DNA of 64,000 nucleotides from Cheilinus undulatus (Eukaryota > Chordata > Actinopteri > Labriformes > Labridae). Shown one piece after another: positions 25,585 through 37,927 of the stretch (within the stretch, counting starts at the first letter, position 1; each line of letters begins with the position of its first letter). The position numbers and the translations under genes were made by a program. The notes beneath the pieces were generated by a model that saw only the letters and a program-made list of their open reading frames with translations, was not told where the DNA came from and searched no databases. The stretch spans positions 29,641,157-29,705,156 of the forward strand of contig NC_054875.1 of the NCBI RefSeq assembly GCF_018320785.1, in the 5' to 3' direction.

Positions 25585-28500
25585 TCAGTTAGCCTGGACT
25601 GGTTTTGGACCCACTGCAACGCCATTACAGTCGAGAATGTACTGCAGACAACCTTGAGGTGGGCGCCCAGTGCCGTTCTTAGTGGGTTCAGCTGTGATCT
25701 CTCCTTTCTGGCCAATTCCCTGGAAGAAAAAAAAGGCAACTTCGGTGTTTAGAGTAAAGTCTCAAAGGGTGAGATCTCTACAAACTCGTGGCTAGATTAT
25801 AGGCGGAGTGATAGGGCCTAAGCCCTGTAAGTTTCCTTAAAATCTTTCAGGTTGGATGTTGCTTTTCAGTGCTCTTAAAGAAAACTGCAAAAAGGATTAT
25901 ATGTGATGAACAACTGGGCCTTAATGAGCATGATATGAAAATTTAATTCTTGAGGCCAAACTTTACTTTTTTTTAAAATTACACTTAAAAAAATCACAAC
26001 GAACTTAAAAACTACTTTTAACATTGTGCTAAATATTGATTTTTTTTTTTTTTTGTGATTTAATTATATATTGCCATGGTTTGTTTGATTGGCTTTTTTT
26101 GATGAATAGTTCAAATTTAAACATTCAACAAATTCCTACCCTACCTGTGAAATGTGATTTAAAAAAAATAGACATTTTAAGGAGGCAAAGTAAATAAAAA
26201 TCAACATCACAGGTAATGATTTTCTTATAATGACAGTTGAGAGCAATTAGATTAAAAAATGTTAGCACTAAACGACTGTTTTCTGCTCAAATCATGTGTG
26301 TTTTTGTCAAAATCTTACATCTCAATTTGAGTTTCAAACTGCTTTAAAAAAGTGCATATAATCGCCCAATAGCAAAAAAAATTTGAGCTCCTGGAACCTC
26401 CTTTGTTTGGTGCTTACTGAACATGTGCCTGGGCCTTATCATCATATCCACCTTCTGTGTGTTACTTCACCTGGGATGGCTGTATGGTAGTGGGTCTCTG
26501 GGGAGCATTCGCCTCTTTCTCTGCTGACTGGTTCATTTCTGCCAGCACCATGTCAGTAATGAGCTGCCTGTCCTCTGCCTGGTGTTCCCCTACCAAGGGC
26601 ATGTCAGAGCCCACCACCTAGGGCAAAGGGAAGACAGCAAAGAGAGAGAGGATGTCAACAGACTTCAGCCTAAAGTGAACCCTGCCTTTATATAATATGT
26701 GCCACATTCAAATTGAATAATACACTGAAAGACTTTCCCTGGGGTGACTGGCAGCACTTGTTCCCTCTTGTACTCATTTAGTTTGATATGTTTCCAGAAA
26801 TGTTAGAGATTTCAAATCCTATTTTCCTTGAGTCCTACCTCTGTGATGTAATCTTTGCCATCTTTTCCATGAATAGCTTTGACAGCACAAATGTGTAGAC
26901 CCCCAAAAATCTCTGAGCAAGTGTCCACCCACACCTTGTACCTACAAAAGAAAAACAACACAATCATCAGCATAAAGACGCAGCACACTCAAGACCATAG
27001 ACTATGAATGAAGTTGGATGGAGCAACAATGCCAGGGATTAAAGCCAAAATGTTCAGAGCTCCCACTGGTGCCTGGCTGTAGAATAGGCTCTGAACTTGC
27101 AATGCTCACAGATGGGACATGAGGCAGAGGTTCAGAGAGCAACTTTATCAGGCCAGATTGATCTGATAAAGTTGCTCTCTAAACTACCAATTAGGTATGA
27201 TAACGTCAGTCTCTTAACTAGTGGAGCACTCAGTATTGCAAATATTGCCTATCAGATAGGGACATAGAGACGCTCGCCATATTTATATACAATCACTGAT
27301 GGGAACATGTATGATCAATCAGATGGAAAACATAAACTTAGAACAAAAAGTACGGAAATTTTTGTTTATTGTGTTTGTGTTTATTTCTTTGTTGTAATGA
27401 TGCTTCTTGTTAATAAATCTCATACCTTTGGAAAGCCTGTTTATTTCCCTTTTAAATGGTGCCACATTTGTAAGGAACATGCATTTGTGGGATGAGCAGC
27501 AGAGCTGAGTATGTGGGTTGCGCTCATAAAAAAAATGGCACAATCTCTAAATCAATGGCGTCAGCCTGTTGTGCTGTTCCTACTGACTCTTGTTTGATCT
27601 TCTGGTACCTCCAGGTGCAGACAATCAGGTACCTGATTGGCATCTAATTGTCAGCACGTGTGAGCATGGCCCTGCTACAGTAGTCAGTAGGTGTCTGCTC
27701 CAAGAACTGGCATGTCTTGTTGACTGATCTGGATAGGGCCCATGCAATGGGGCAGCTTCAAGCTGGTGTTCATATAAGGGGGGATGTCACTGACAGGTTG
27801 CAAAGTGGGTGTCCCAAGGAGACGACATCCCAAGAAGACTGTTTCCTCACCCTGTCAGCACTTAGGAACCATTGCTGTTTTCTACAGAAGTCAGTCAAGG
27901 TTTGCAGGACGATATAACTGACAGCTCTCTTGCCAGACTGCACACAGCCAATCTCCGGTCTCATACGGCTGCCAGGAGGCCTGCCATGACTGCCCTTCAT
28001 CATCAGACCCATTTGTGCTGGTGTTGGCAACACGTGCACTGGAACCTGAACATGTGGAGGAACGTTATGTTCAGCGGTGAGTCCAGATTTTGCCTACAGC
28101 AGTTGGACTGTAGGGTCAAAGTGAAGAAGATGCAAGGAACACTATGCTGATTACTGCACTGATAGGGTAACATCTTTTGGTGGAGGCAGTGTGATGGTGT
28201 GGGGCGGCATCTCCCTCACTGGAAAAAACAAGGCTTGTCGTCATTGGAGGCAATCTCAATGCAGAGAAATATCAAGATGAGATTCTACAACCAGTTGCAA
28301 TCCCATAACTCCACAGTGTGGGACCGAACTCTATCCTCCGAGTCGACAACGCTCGCCTCCACAGAGCGGAGTTTATCAGAGACTACCTGCAGAATTTTGG
28401 AGTTGAGAGGAGGAAATGGCCTGTCAGCAGTCCTGACCTCAACCCCACTAAACACTTGTGGGACCAGCTTGGGCATGCTGTTTGTGCCAGAGTGACCATC

Positions 28501-31500
28501 ACAACCACATTGGCTGACTTGCTACAAATGCTGATAGAGAAAGGGATGCAACCCCACAGCAGTGTGTGACCAGCATAGGGAGGAGGTGTCAGGCTGTTGT
28601 GGCTGTGTATGGTTCTTACACACTACTGAGGCTCCTTTTTGTTAAAGGAATAAGTTGTTAAATTGCCAATATGTCTTTTTTCTTCAGAATTCAATCATTC
28701 ACTCCACCAAATACCAAACAAGAGTCAACAGCAACAGTAGAAAAAGCTGTTTGGCATTGGCAGAGAAGATTTGGCAAACTTTTCATGGGTGCAACCCATA
28801 AACTCAGCTCTAAAAAACAATAATTGATATGACTACTATTCAACATGTACCTTTCAGTCATTGCCACCTGTTCCAGCATCGCTGAGCCGGTATTGGTCTT
28901 CCAGTTACCAGATATAGATGTCCTCCTGAATTATGCAAACAACAATTTCTGTTTAGTTTCTTTATTATTTGTTGTTCTGAGGTAACAAAGATTTTTAAAC
29001 GTACATGTAGGCTTTGTAATCTGTGCCAATCTTCTGGATTCTGATGTCGTATTTGGAGTCGATGAGAGGTTCTGTGGTGGTGTACGTCTGGGTGAGAGCC
29101 ACAACACTGGCTATGTCCTGAAACTTACTGTGATTGTCAACTTTTACCTGTACGTAACAACAAACACATAAGACAGAACTCAGCGATCTAAAACTTCATT
29201 AACCATAAAACTATTAATATTTTCATACCTTTCCAATGCCAGAGTGGGCATGTCCAATCTTCACAACAACAGGGAATGATGGCATGCTGACCTGCAATAA
29301 GAAAATAGTTATTTTTATAGTTCTCTTTGGTGTCTGTAGAAAGTGGAAGGTGACTGATAATCACCATCTCCTTGTAGTTTGGGTAAAACGTCTGCTCAAT
29401 CAGAGGGAACTTCTCAGCACCCAGCTTCCTGTGAGTGTTGATCAGCTGGGCAAACTGGGCACACAAAAAGATACATAGATCAGATACAGCTTCCTTATTG
29501 TTTATTGCGGTTAAAGGCTCACTGTAACTGTCCCATTCTCCTGTTGTGGAGCTTTACAGTTGTCCCTCACTGCTGAAAGCTTACCGCCCATGGCTTGTCA
29601 CACAAGTTGTAGATGGACTCGAGGGAGTTGATGCTTGGGATGCCTCCATACTGCAGTCCAATTATCAGATTACGAAAATCCTCATTCTGAGTCATACTAA
29701 AGGCATGCTGGCGAATGAGGACGAAGTCTGGCTTGAACGACCTAGAAGACAAAAATAAAACAGGTAAGTGACAACAATGAGAATAAGAAACTTGAAAAAA
29801 GTCAAATGGAATATGAATCAGACAGTCCTGAATTCTTCCTGCCTTCCTGGGCATGTGCGCATTTGTGTTTCTCACCTCATCACCTTGGTGCCGTTTCTGA
29901 GAACTTGCATGTTAACGTTGCAGGTGCCATTGGCGTGAGCCACGACATTGATCTCATTGAATTCAGCCTGTGGAGTTAATTAGGAGTCATTTGAGGACAG
30001 AGTGCTTCAACTTCTCTGATCTGTTAGGAGCTTAAAATGGAAATCAACATACCTGTTCCACTTTGATGTCGTAATCCCCAAGTATCTTCTTTCCTCTGAA
30101 TAATTTTGCCCTGTTTGAGACAGAAACAGAGATTTTTGTTTTTACACTAGGTGTCGATTTCCAACCACGGATCACAATATAAGTGTAAATCCAGCATCCA
30201 AACACCCAAAATATGCTAAAATATTCAATATATCCCTGTTTGCTGAGAGTATTAGTGCAGGGGAGACAAATGATTCCTTTCAGGCTTTTCTAAACCCTGA
30301 TCCTCAGCCATTTAACACCTATTTACTTGAACCTGGCATCAATTAAAGTGATAAAGAATAACAACACTTTTAAAGGCTGTATTTTTTTTAGACATGTCTA
30401 ATAAGACCACAAACAAGTAAATGCACAATGAGCATTTCCTTCTACCCCTCAGTGTCTAGATGTGTAAGCCTTACTGAGACCTATCCACATATTACTTTGT
30501 AGAAATCTGGTTTCACTGTCCGTAACCAGTGTAGATAAGGCATAGCATTGATATAAAGACCAAAACTGTCATCAAAGCATCAGACTCAGTTGCTATGTTC
30601 ATGTCATGTCCTGTCTCCTTAGGCAGGGAAAGACCGGAAAATTCTCCTACTGTGTGGCACACATGTGAACAGGCAAGTTGAGAAGATATCCTTAACTGGG
30701 AGTACATGTGTGAAAAAGGCTTAAGATGGATCTGTGCATAAATACTAACAGCACACAGACTGCAGAACAGTGATTGCTGGTGTTAACTGAGTGTTCGATA
30801 TCTATAATCCTCCCTAAACTGATGTGCAGAGGCTGGGCATGACAACATAAGCTGTAACAGTAGAGACTACAGAGCAGATCTACAGCAAATCAATACTAAT
30901 AAGAACCCAGAATAGATGCCTCTCCTTCTTTCTTCTTCACTCTATAAAGAGACTTCATTCTCCACACTTTAAAATGACTGCAGTGATACAAAGTGAAAAT
31001 AAAACCACTTGTATTCAGACATTTGATGAATAGCTGTTTCCATATGGCCATATACTTTGACACCATGTTGTGTGGAGGACTCACTTTCTCTTCCTCTTAG
31101 TTTGTATCACCCTGCTGTCGTGCACCCTTCAGTCTCTATATCTGAAGAGGAGGTACGGCTGAATTATTCATCCCCAGTCTAATTAGAGCATGGGGATCTA
31201 TTTGGCTGTGAAGGAAAACACGCAGTTAAGAAATGAATCATGGCTCATATATCAGAGGAAAATGAAAAGCCTCATCTTTGCTGTGATAAATGCTCTATGG
31301 CTACACCAATGTATACTGCAGACTCAGAGTGTTTCCAAAACACAGGCCTAGACACACAAACAGAGATGAGGCGTGAAAGAGACAAGCCCCTTACTTCATT
31401 GTGTGTTTCATATCTTAACGTTCATCTGCTTCATGAATGGCTGTGTGGAGCGAAACAACACAGAATGGAATGGTAATGAGCAGAAGTGTCAAGTAACTAT

Positions 31501-34500
31501 GTACAAATACTTCGTTACCTTGCTTAAGTAGAAATTTTGGGTATCTATACTTTACTGGAATAATTATTTTTCAGCTGAATTTTTACTTCTACTCCTTACA
31601 TTTTCGAGCCTCGTTACTCCTATTTCATTCAGTTTGTTTTCATTACGGCTTGGCATTGTTCAAAAAAACCCAAATAAAAAAACCCCAAAAAACTATCCAG
31701 ATAAATCGTGCCATCTGGATAGAGTGAATTTGTTTGTGGTTGGATGAGAAGTACAAACATAATACCATTCTGACACCCTATTGGTTTGTACGCGATCCAT
31801 TGCACCTTCGGACATGACACAAATCACGTCACACTCCATCAAGGAAATAGCAGACGTATGTAGTCTAGTACAAAGATGTCTATGGCAGAGACTCAAGAGA
31901 ACTCAAGATAAATGTCCCAACCAAGCACCAGCGAGGAGGTTGGTAGTACACATGCTGTATATGGTTCTTGAATGTATTTGCATTGTACTAAAATGTGTTC
32001 ATTTTCAATGGGCATAAATACAGCTGAAACAGGTGCATCCCAAATTTTTCAAGATTAATATTTTAATATAACATTATAGTCATTATGGCCTTTAGAAAAA
32101 TGTTTTTTTGGGGGGGAGGTGGGGTAGTGCACCATGGTAGAATGGAATGCAATGGAATGGAATGGTAGAATGGAATGGAATGTATAATGGAATGGAATGG
32201 TAGAATGGAATGGAATGGAATGTATAATGGAATGGTAGAATGGAATGGAATGGTAGAAGGGAATGGAATGTATAATGGAGTGGTAGAATGGAATGGTAGA
32301 ACAGAATTAGCACCTGTGGCGCGACCTAAGCTTTTGTCCTTAATGGAATTTTGTTCCCTTTACATTACTTTTATACTTTAAGTAGTTTTGAAACCAGTAC
32401 TTTTATACTTTTACTTGAGTAAAAGCTTGAGTTGATACTTCAGCTTCTACAGAAGTCTTTTCAAACCCTAGTATCTATACTTCTACCTGAGTAATGAATG
32501 TGAATACTTTCGACACCTCTGGTAATGAGGCCTAAAACATGGGTTAACATTATCAAGCTTCCACAACCACCATCTAAAAGAGTTTAGGATTTTAGAACAA
32601 GTTTTCTGTGAACCCCTTAGAACACTGGATAAAATTTGTAGAAAATCTACAAGCTGCAAAAGTCAGCTTTTTATTATATGATTTGTAATCAGGTTTTACA
32701 GGTCAGGTTTTTAACTTTTGGTATCTTAACACTTACCTAAACCCTAAACAGAAGTTTAATCAGATTTTATTTTTAAAATGTCACCATATTTTTCTGCTCT
32801 GAATTAGAATCTCAGATGAATGTTTTGTGAGACTGACCATCAGAGGGGAACAGTCTGCAGTCAGACTGTCTTGAAGCTGATAACAGAATCGAAAATGAGG
32901 CGTTTACCCCTGTTTTTATGAGGAAAAGACCTGGCATTTTCAAACTGGAGGTTTCAAAAAGCACCCTTGGTTACCATGCTAACCATGGTCATATACCTAC
33001 AGTATGAAGGCTGCTACTCCTGAATGCTTCAACATACAGATATCATCTTGGTCTCTATGGAAAGGTGACACAGGAATCCTGTTCACTGTTCAGAATCACA
33101 TTCACTATTCCTGGCAAAGAAGGAGAAGAATTCATAAAATATAATGCATTTTTATAACTTTTTGCATAATTCATGTGCTTGAAAAATAATAAAACAAGTG
33201 TTTAGAACAAGTGAAAGAAAAATATTAATTTGACATTTGTCTATCATTCTTCACTCATATTTAAACTACTGCAGATATTATTTACAGATTTACTATCTTA
33301 ATGTTACTGGCAGTATGCCAGTCTTTATATTGCTAGGGCTGATGACATCATAAGAAAGGTGAGCACTCCCCTTTAAGCAAGGACCTCACTGGCTGTACTC
33401 TAGACAGAGTAAGACAGGTCCCAAATGGTCAAACAGGGTGTTGATCTAAAGATCAGAGGTTGGTAACCATTTTGCAACATAGCAATGCTAAAAAAAGACA
33501 TTAATGAAATACAGTGAACTATTGAGAACAACACAAAAATTGAAATTATATAACACCAGTCCATGGACTGTTTTTTGGATACGATCATGTTTTTGGACTA
33601 AATATTTGCCCGGATTTAGACTCTGGGGATCTTTCTGATCCAACAGGACTGTTACTAATTAAATATATTGATCAGAAAGTACAGGAGAGCTTCTAATGGT
33701 GAGCTGTGTCACTTTTATTAGCTTTTATTTGTTATTTGTAGTCTAACAAATGCATTTATTCTTGCTGCTGTGGTGGTTTTAATATTGCCAGAACCCGGAG
33801 AATTAGGGATTTCTGTTGGTGTATGGCATATGGTATACTTATGAACAGTCATTTTGTTATTAAGTGAATAGTTTAAAAATCTTCAGCTCTTTGCAATGCT
33901 ATTGATATTCAACAAAAAATCACCTTTTTTTTTAGCTGTATGTGTGAGCATGAATGTTTTTTGTCACAGCGTTTTTTTTTTTTCTGGCAGCCACCCGTGC
34001 AGAATCACAGATGAGATTCAGGAAAGTTCAAGGCAGGCGAGGGTAATGACGTTTCTATCATGCGTCTGATGAACAACAGATGTGATCTTTCAGCTCTTTT
34101 TTGCTCAGCAGCATGTTTTTTTATCTCTCAGCCTGTTTACATTCAACTAATAAAGGGATCATTATCTGATTTCTGATGGTACCTGATTTCTCAGGTAGCT
34201 CAGCATGGCTTGACATAATTATCTTCATCAGATAAAGGTCATCAACGGATTATGACAAACACCAAGCATTTTACCTAAATGATCAGTTTTATTTGGTGCA
34301 TGAATGCGATTGAACCTGGATTCTTTTGTTCTATTACATCTAAGCGTAAGTTAGTGACAAGTGGAACAAGAAGAAAGGGAAAGTGGATCGTGACAGTAGC
34401 AGCAGCACGAGTGTTGGGAAGCAGACAGTCTGGAGTGAGGCTAAAAAGAATTTTGTGTTCAGTGAAATGAAAGTAATGTATATATCCTTTATCTCCTAAA

Positions 34501-37500
34501 TTAGAAAAAATGCAGAAAAAAGTGAAATACTTCAGAAAGAGTCTACATAAATGACCAAGCTGGGGTTCTGTAAAATGTGTAAAAAGTTTTGCTGCCAATG
34601 GAGATCACTGAGATGAGCTTATCACAAAACTAAGAGACAACTTTAACTTTATTGTCTCCTAAGGGAAATTTGCTTTGCAGCCAGGCAAAAATATATAAAT
34701 TGAGGAACAAAATCACACAAATTCAGACAAAACACGGAAATGCTTTAACAAAAATACACTGACAACTGAAGGTAAAACTACCATTAGCCTCTTTAGATCC
34801 TGCATGTACATATGAGGACTTACATTTAGGCTTTCCTACAACATAGAGATCATTTTAGCTATTAGAACTTTCTGGATAATTGTCTGGGATGTCCATTGCA
34901 GTTTAAGTAATTTTCTTAATGTAAGGAGAATTTGCAATCAAATTTTTCAAGGATCCTTAAATTTCATAGAGAATTTAACTGGATATTTGGGGAATTTGCT
35001 TGAAAATTTAAAATACTTTATGGAATTGTTGGGGATATGTTTGTATAATTTGGGGATTTTTTGGGGGGGGCATTTATGTGGATTTTCTTTACTTTGAAAT
35101 TACATAAATATTTAGAAAGTATATCTGTTGCTTTAACGAATTTCAGTAGAATTTTTGAGGGGGAAGTTGCTTTGAAACATTTTAGTGATTTTATAGAATT
35201 TTGGGAAAGTTATGTGTAAAGTTTTGGAAATTTGGTGAGGGTGTCCTTAGAAATCTTCAGGTATTTTCATGTAAATGTCAGGGATATGGTTGCATAATTT
35301 TAGAGGAGTTTGGGGAAAGTTTACTTTAAAATTTTGGGGGATTTTTGGGGGGAATGTGTGGAGGGCTTTAAAAAATTTCCAGGCACTTTCATTGAAATTT
35401 AGAAAATGTATTTGTAATTTTTGAGAATTTGATTAAAATATTGGTGGGGAAATCGGTTTGAAAGTTGTAAGTATTGTTATAAAAATTTGAGACAGTTATA
35501 TGTTAACATTTGGGAATCTGATTGGGAATATTGGGAGCGTCGTCTTTTGAGATTTTCAAGAATTGTCATTGAAATTTTTTTGGATGTTTGGATGGATTTT
35601 CATTTCATCTTCATGGGGCATATATTTGTAAAATTTAAGAGGAAATTTGTTTGGATATTTGGAGGAATTTGCTTGGACATTTTGATGTATTTTTTACTGA
35701 AATGTGGGGGATGTGTTTGTATATTTTTGGAGATTTATTGGAAGTTTTTGGAGAAATTTGCTTTGAATATTTTGGGGTAAGTTTTGGAAAATTTCTATTG
35801 GAATATTTACTTATAATTATAGAAATTTACTAAATTCACTAAAACATTTGTGGAATAATTAAAGAAATTATTATTACTATTATTATTCAATCAGTATTTT
35901 TATGTGATACCTTTAAAACTTGTTCAATGTTTTTCGCAGTTATTTCAAATATTTTCTTTTAAATTTCAGGGCATTTGTGTGGATTTTGGAAAGGAATATT
36001 TCCAAGAAATTCTGAATTTTTAACAGAAATTGTGTTCATGATGAGCTGTAACAAGTCCTTATGGTCCACCTTCAAAATAACTGGAAAAATGCCTCCACCA
36101 TATGTCTCTCAATGACTCACACCATTTCTTAGTGACTCACACCATTTCTTAGTGACTGAAGACTCCCAACAACTGTCCAGCAAAGCCATAACTATGCTCA
36201 AAAACCTATCTAATGCTGGATTTTCTGCAGAAATGTAGGAGAAAATCATGCTTGAAGACATGGCCGAGCCTCGAAACGTGTAAGGTCATTATTATCCCAA
36301 AGAAACGCCAGAAGCTAAAAATGCATTCCAAACAAAAGCACAGGTCAGCTTTATCAGTGTTTTGGTAAAACGACAGTTTAGTGTCAATGACAACACCAAG
36401 GTTCATATAGATGGAAACACACTCCTAAGTCTCCATAGTCAATAATGTGGTGAATTTGAGTTTCTTCTTAAATCTATGCACATATCCTTTGAGTTTTAAA
36501 TAAGAGTCATCACACCAATGAAAAAAAAGATTATTACCATGACCTGATTACTCATAGATGTTAGATTAAAGTAATCATGGAAACATACTGTGAATAGGTC
36601 CAACAAAATGTACCAACAACCTTTCTGCATTGTCCATATAAGGTCACATCCTTCCCTCTTGATTAAATTTCAAAAATGTTGAGGGTTTTTTTTTTTTCTT
36701 AAAATGCAGCTCTTTCTGTGTAAAGTTAACCTGTTCCTGTGTTAAAGAGTGTGACTGTGATACATTAGAGATTCTTTTGCCCTTGACTTACAGGCTGGCC
36801 TTGAGACTGGGCACAGATAGTACAGCTGCTCACTGAGTGAGAGCCTGGAGCATGATAGCAGATGTTTCCTTGTGATCATTCATTTGTAGTAATCAATACA
36901 GGCACTCTGGAGCTGAATTAAAAATAAGGGGGGGAAAGGGAAAAAAAGATAAATAACAATGATTTTTTTTTTTAATTATACTAATTTGGAGAATAAGTGA
37001 AGAAATACTAGGAATAAAAAATTAAGTGACTTCATTAAAGCTTACTAGGACAAACTAGCTCCAAATGATATATTACTGTGAAATAATTTTTCATTTGGAT
37101 GATTCACCCTCTGGCTCTGTAGCAGGAGCCCTTGCTGAATTTTAATGTCTCATCACTTAGCCTGCTTAACATTCACTCTCACATAGGGTAATGTTTGATC
37201 AAGGTTAAGCTCACAGTGAAAAATACTCGCATCCTGGCTCCAGTTTGAACAGTCATTAAGGTATTTTTGTAAGTCTAAACATTAAGAGGATGAATAAAGA
37301 GCAGGCCTGAGCCTTTTTTGCTTGAAATGGAGACAGAGAGAATAAGTAAGCAGAGCATGTCAGCCAATAGCCTGATAAGTAAAACTGCAACATCTGCTCC
37401 ATCTGTCAAAGGATGAATTTATTACATGATGTTCCTGGAAGTAAACAAATGTCTGCGAATGACTGGCAGCTTCATCTAACAGCAGAAACAATGGGAGATT

Positions 37501-37887
37501 GATAGAGAGCCTCTGTGTGTGTGCTTTTAAGCCATTTCATCAACACATTCTTCATCCTGTACAGTGAATTATTCCGCTTAGAAACACCTGTTGCACAACA
37601 TCTTCTTTTTATTTGCCTCTGTTGCCTTGATGCACATTTTCAAAAAGACTGGAGCTCACTCTGTCATCAGTGGGAGTGATTTTTGAAACTTTTTTTTTCT
37701 TCAGTCTGAGCTTCACAAGGTCACCTCCAACAAGATGATTTCATTAGATAACTACAGCAGGATTAAGGTAGAGACCCAGCCACTGTGAAAACCAGGACTG
37801 ACACCCACGTTCAGAATGACATTTCAGCCAAATGTCAATGCCGAAGTTTTTCCATTCCTTTTTGGTGTAAGACTCTTAAAATGCAGA

Positions 37888-37927
<40 letters not shown>

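Noticed and set aside
32092..32381. Short repetitive proteins in both strands ([23 protein letters not shown])
   Set aside because: Translations of the GGAAT array, not genes.
37891..37924. CRISPR-like or coding repeat
   Set aside because: Plain TC dinucleotide microsatellite.
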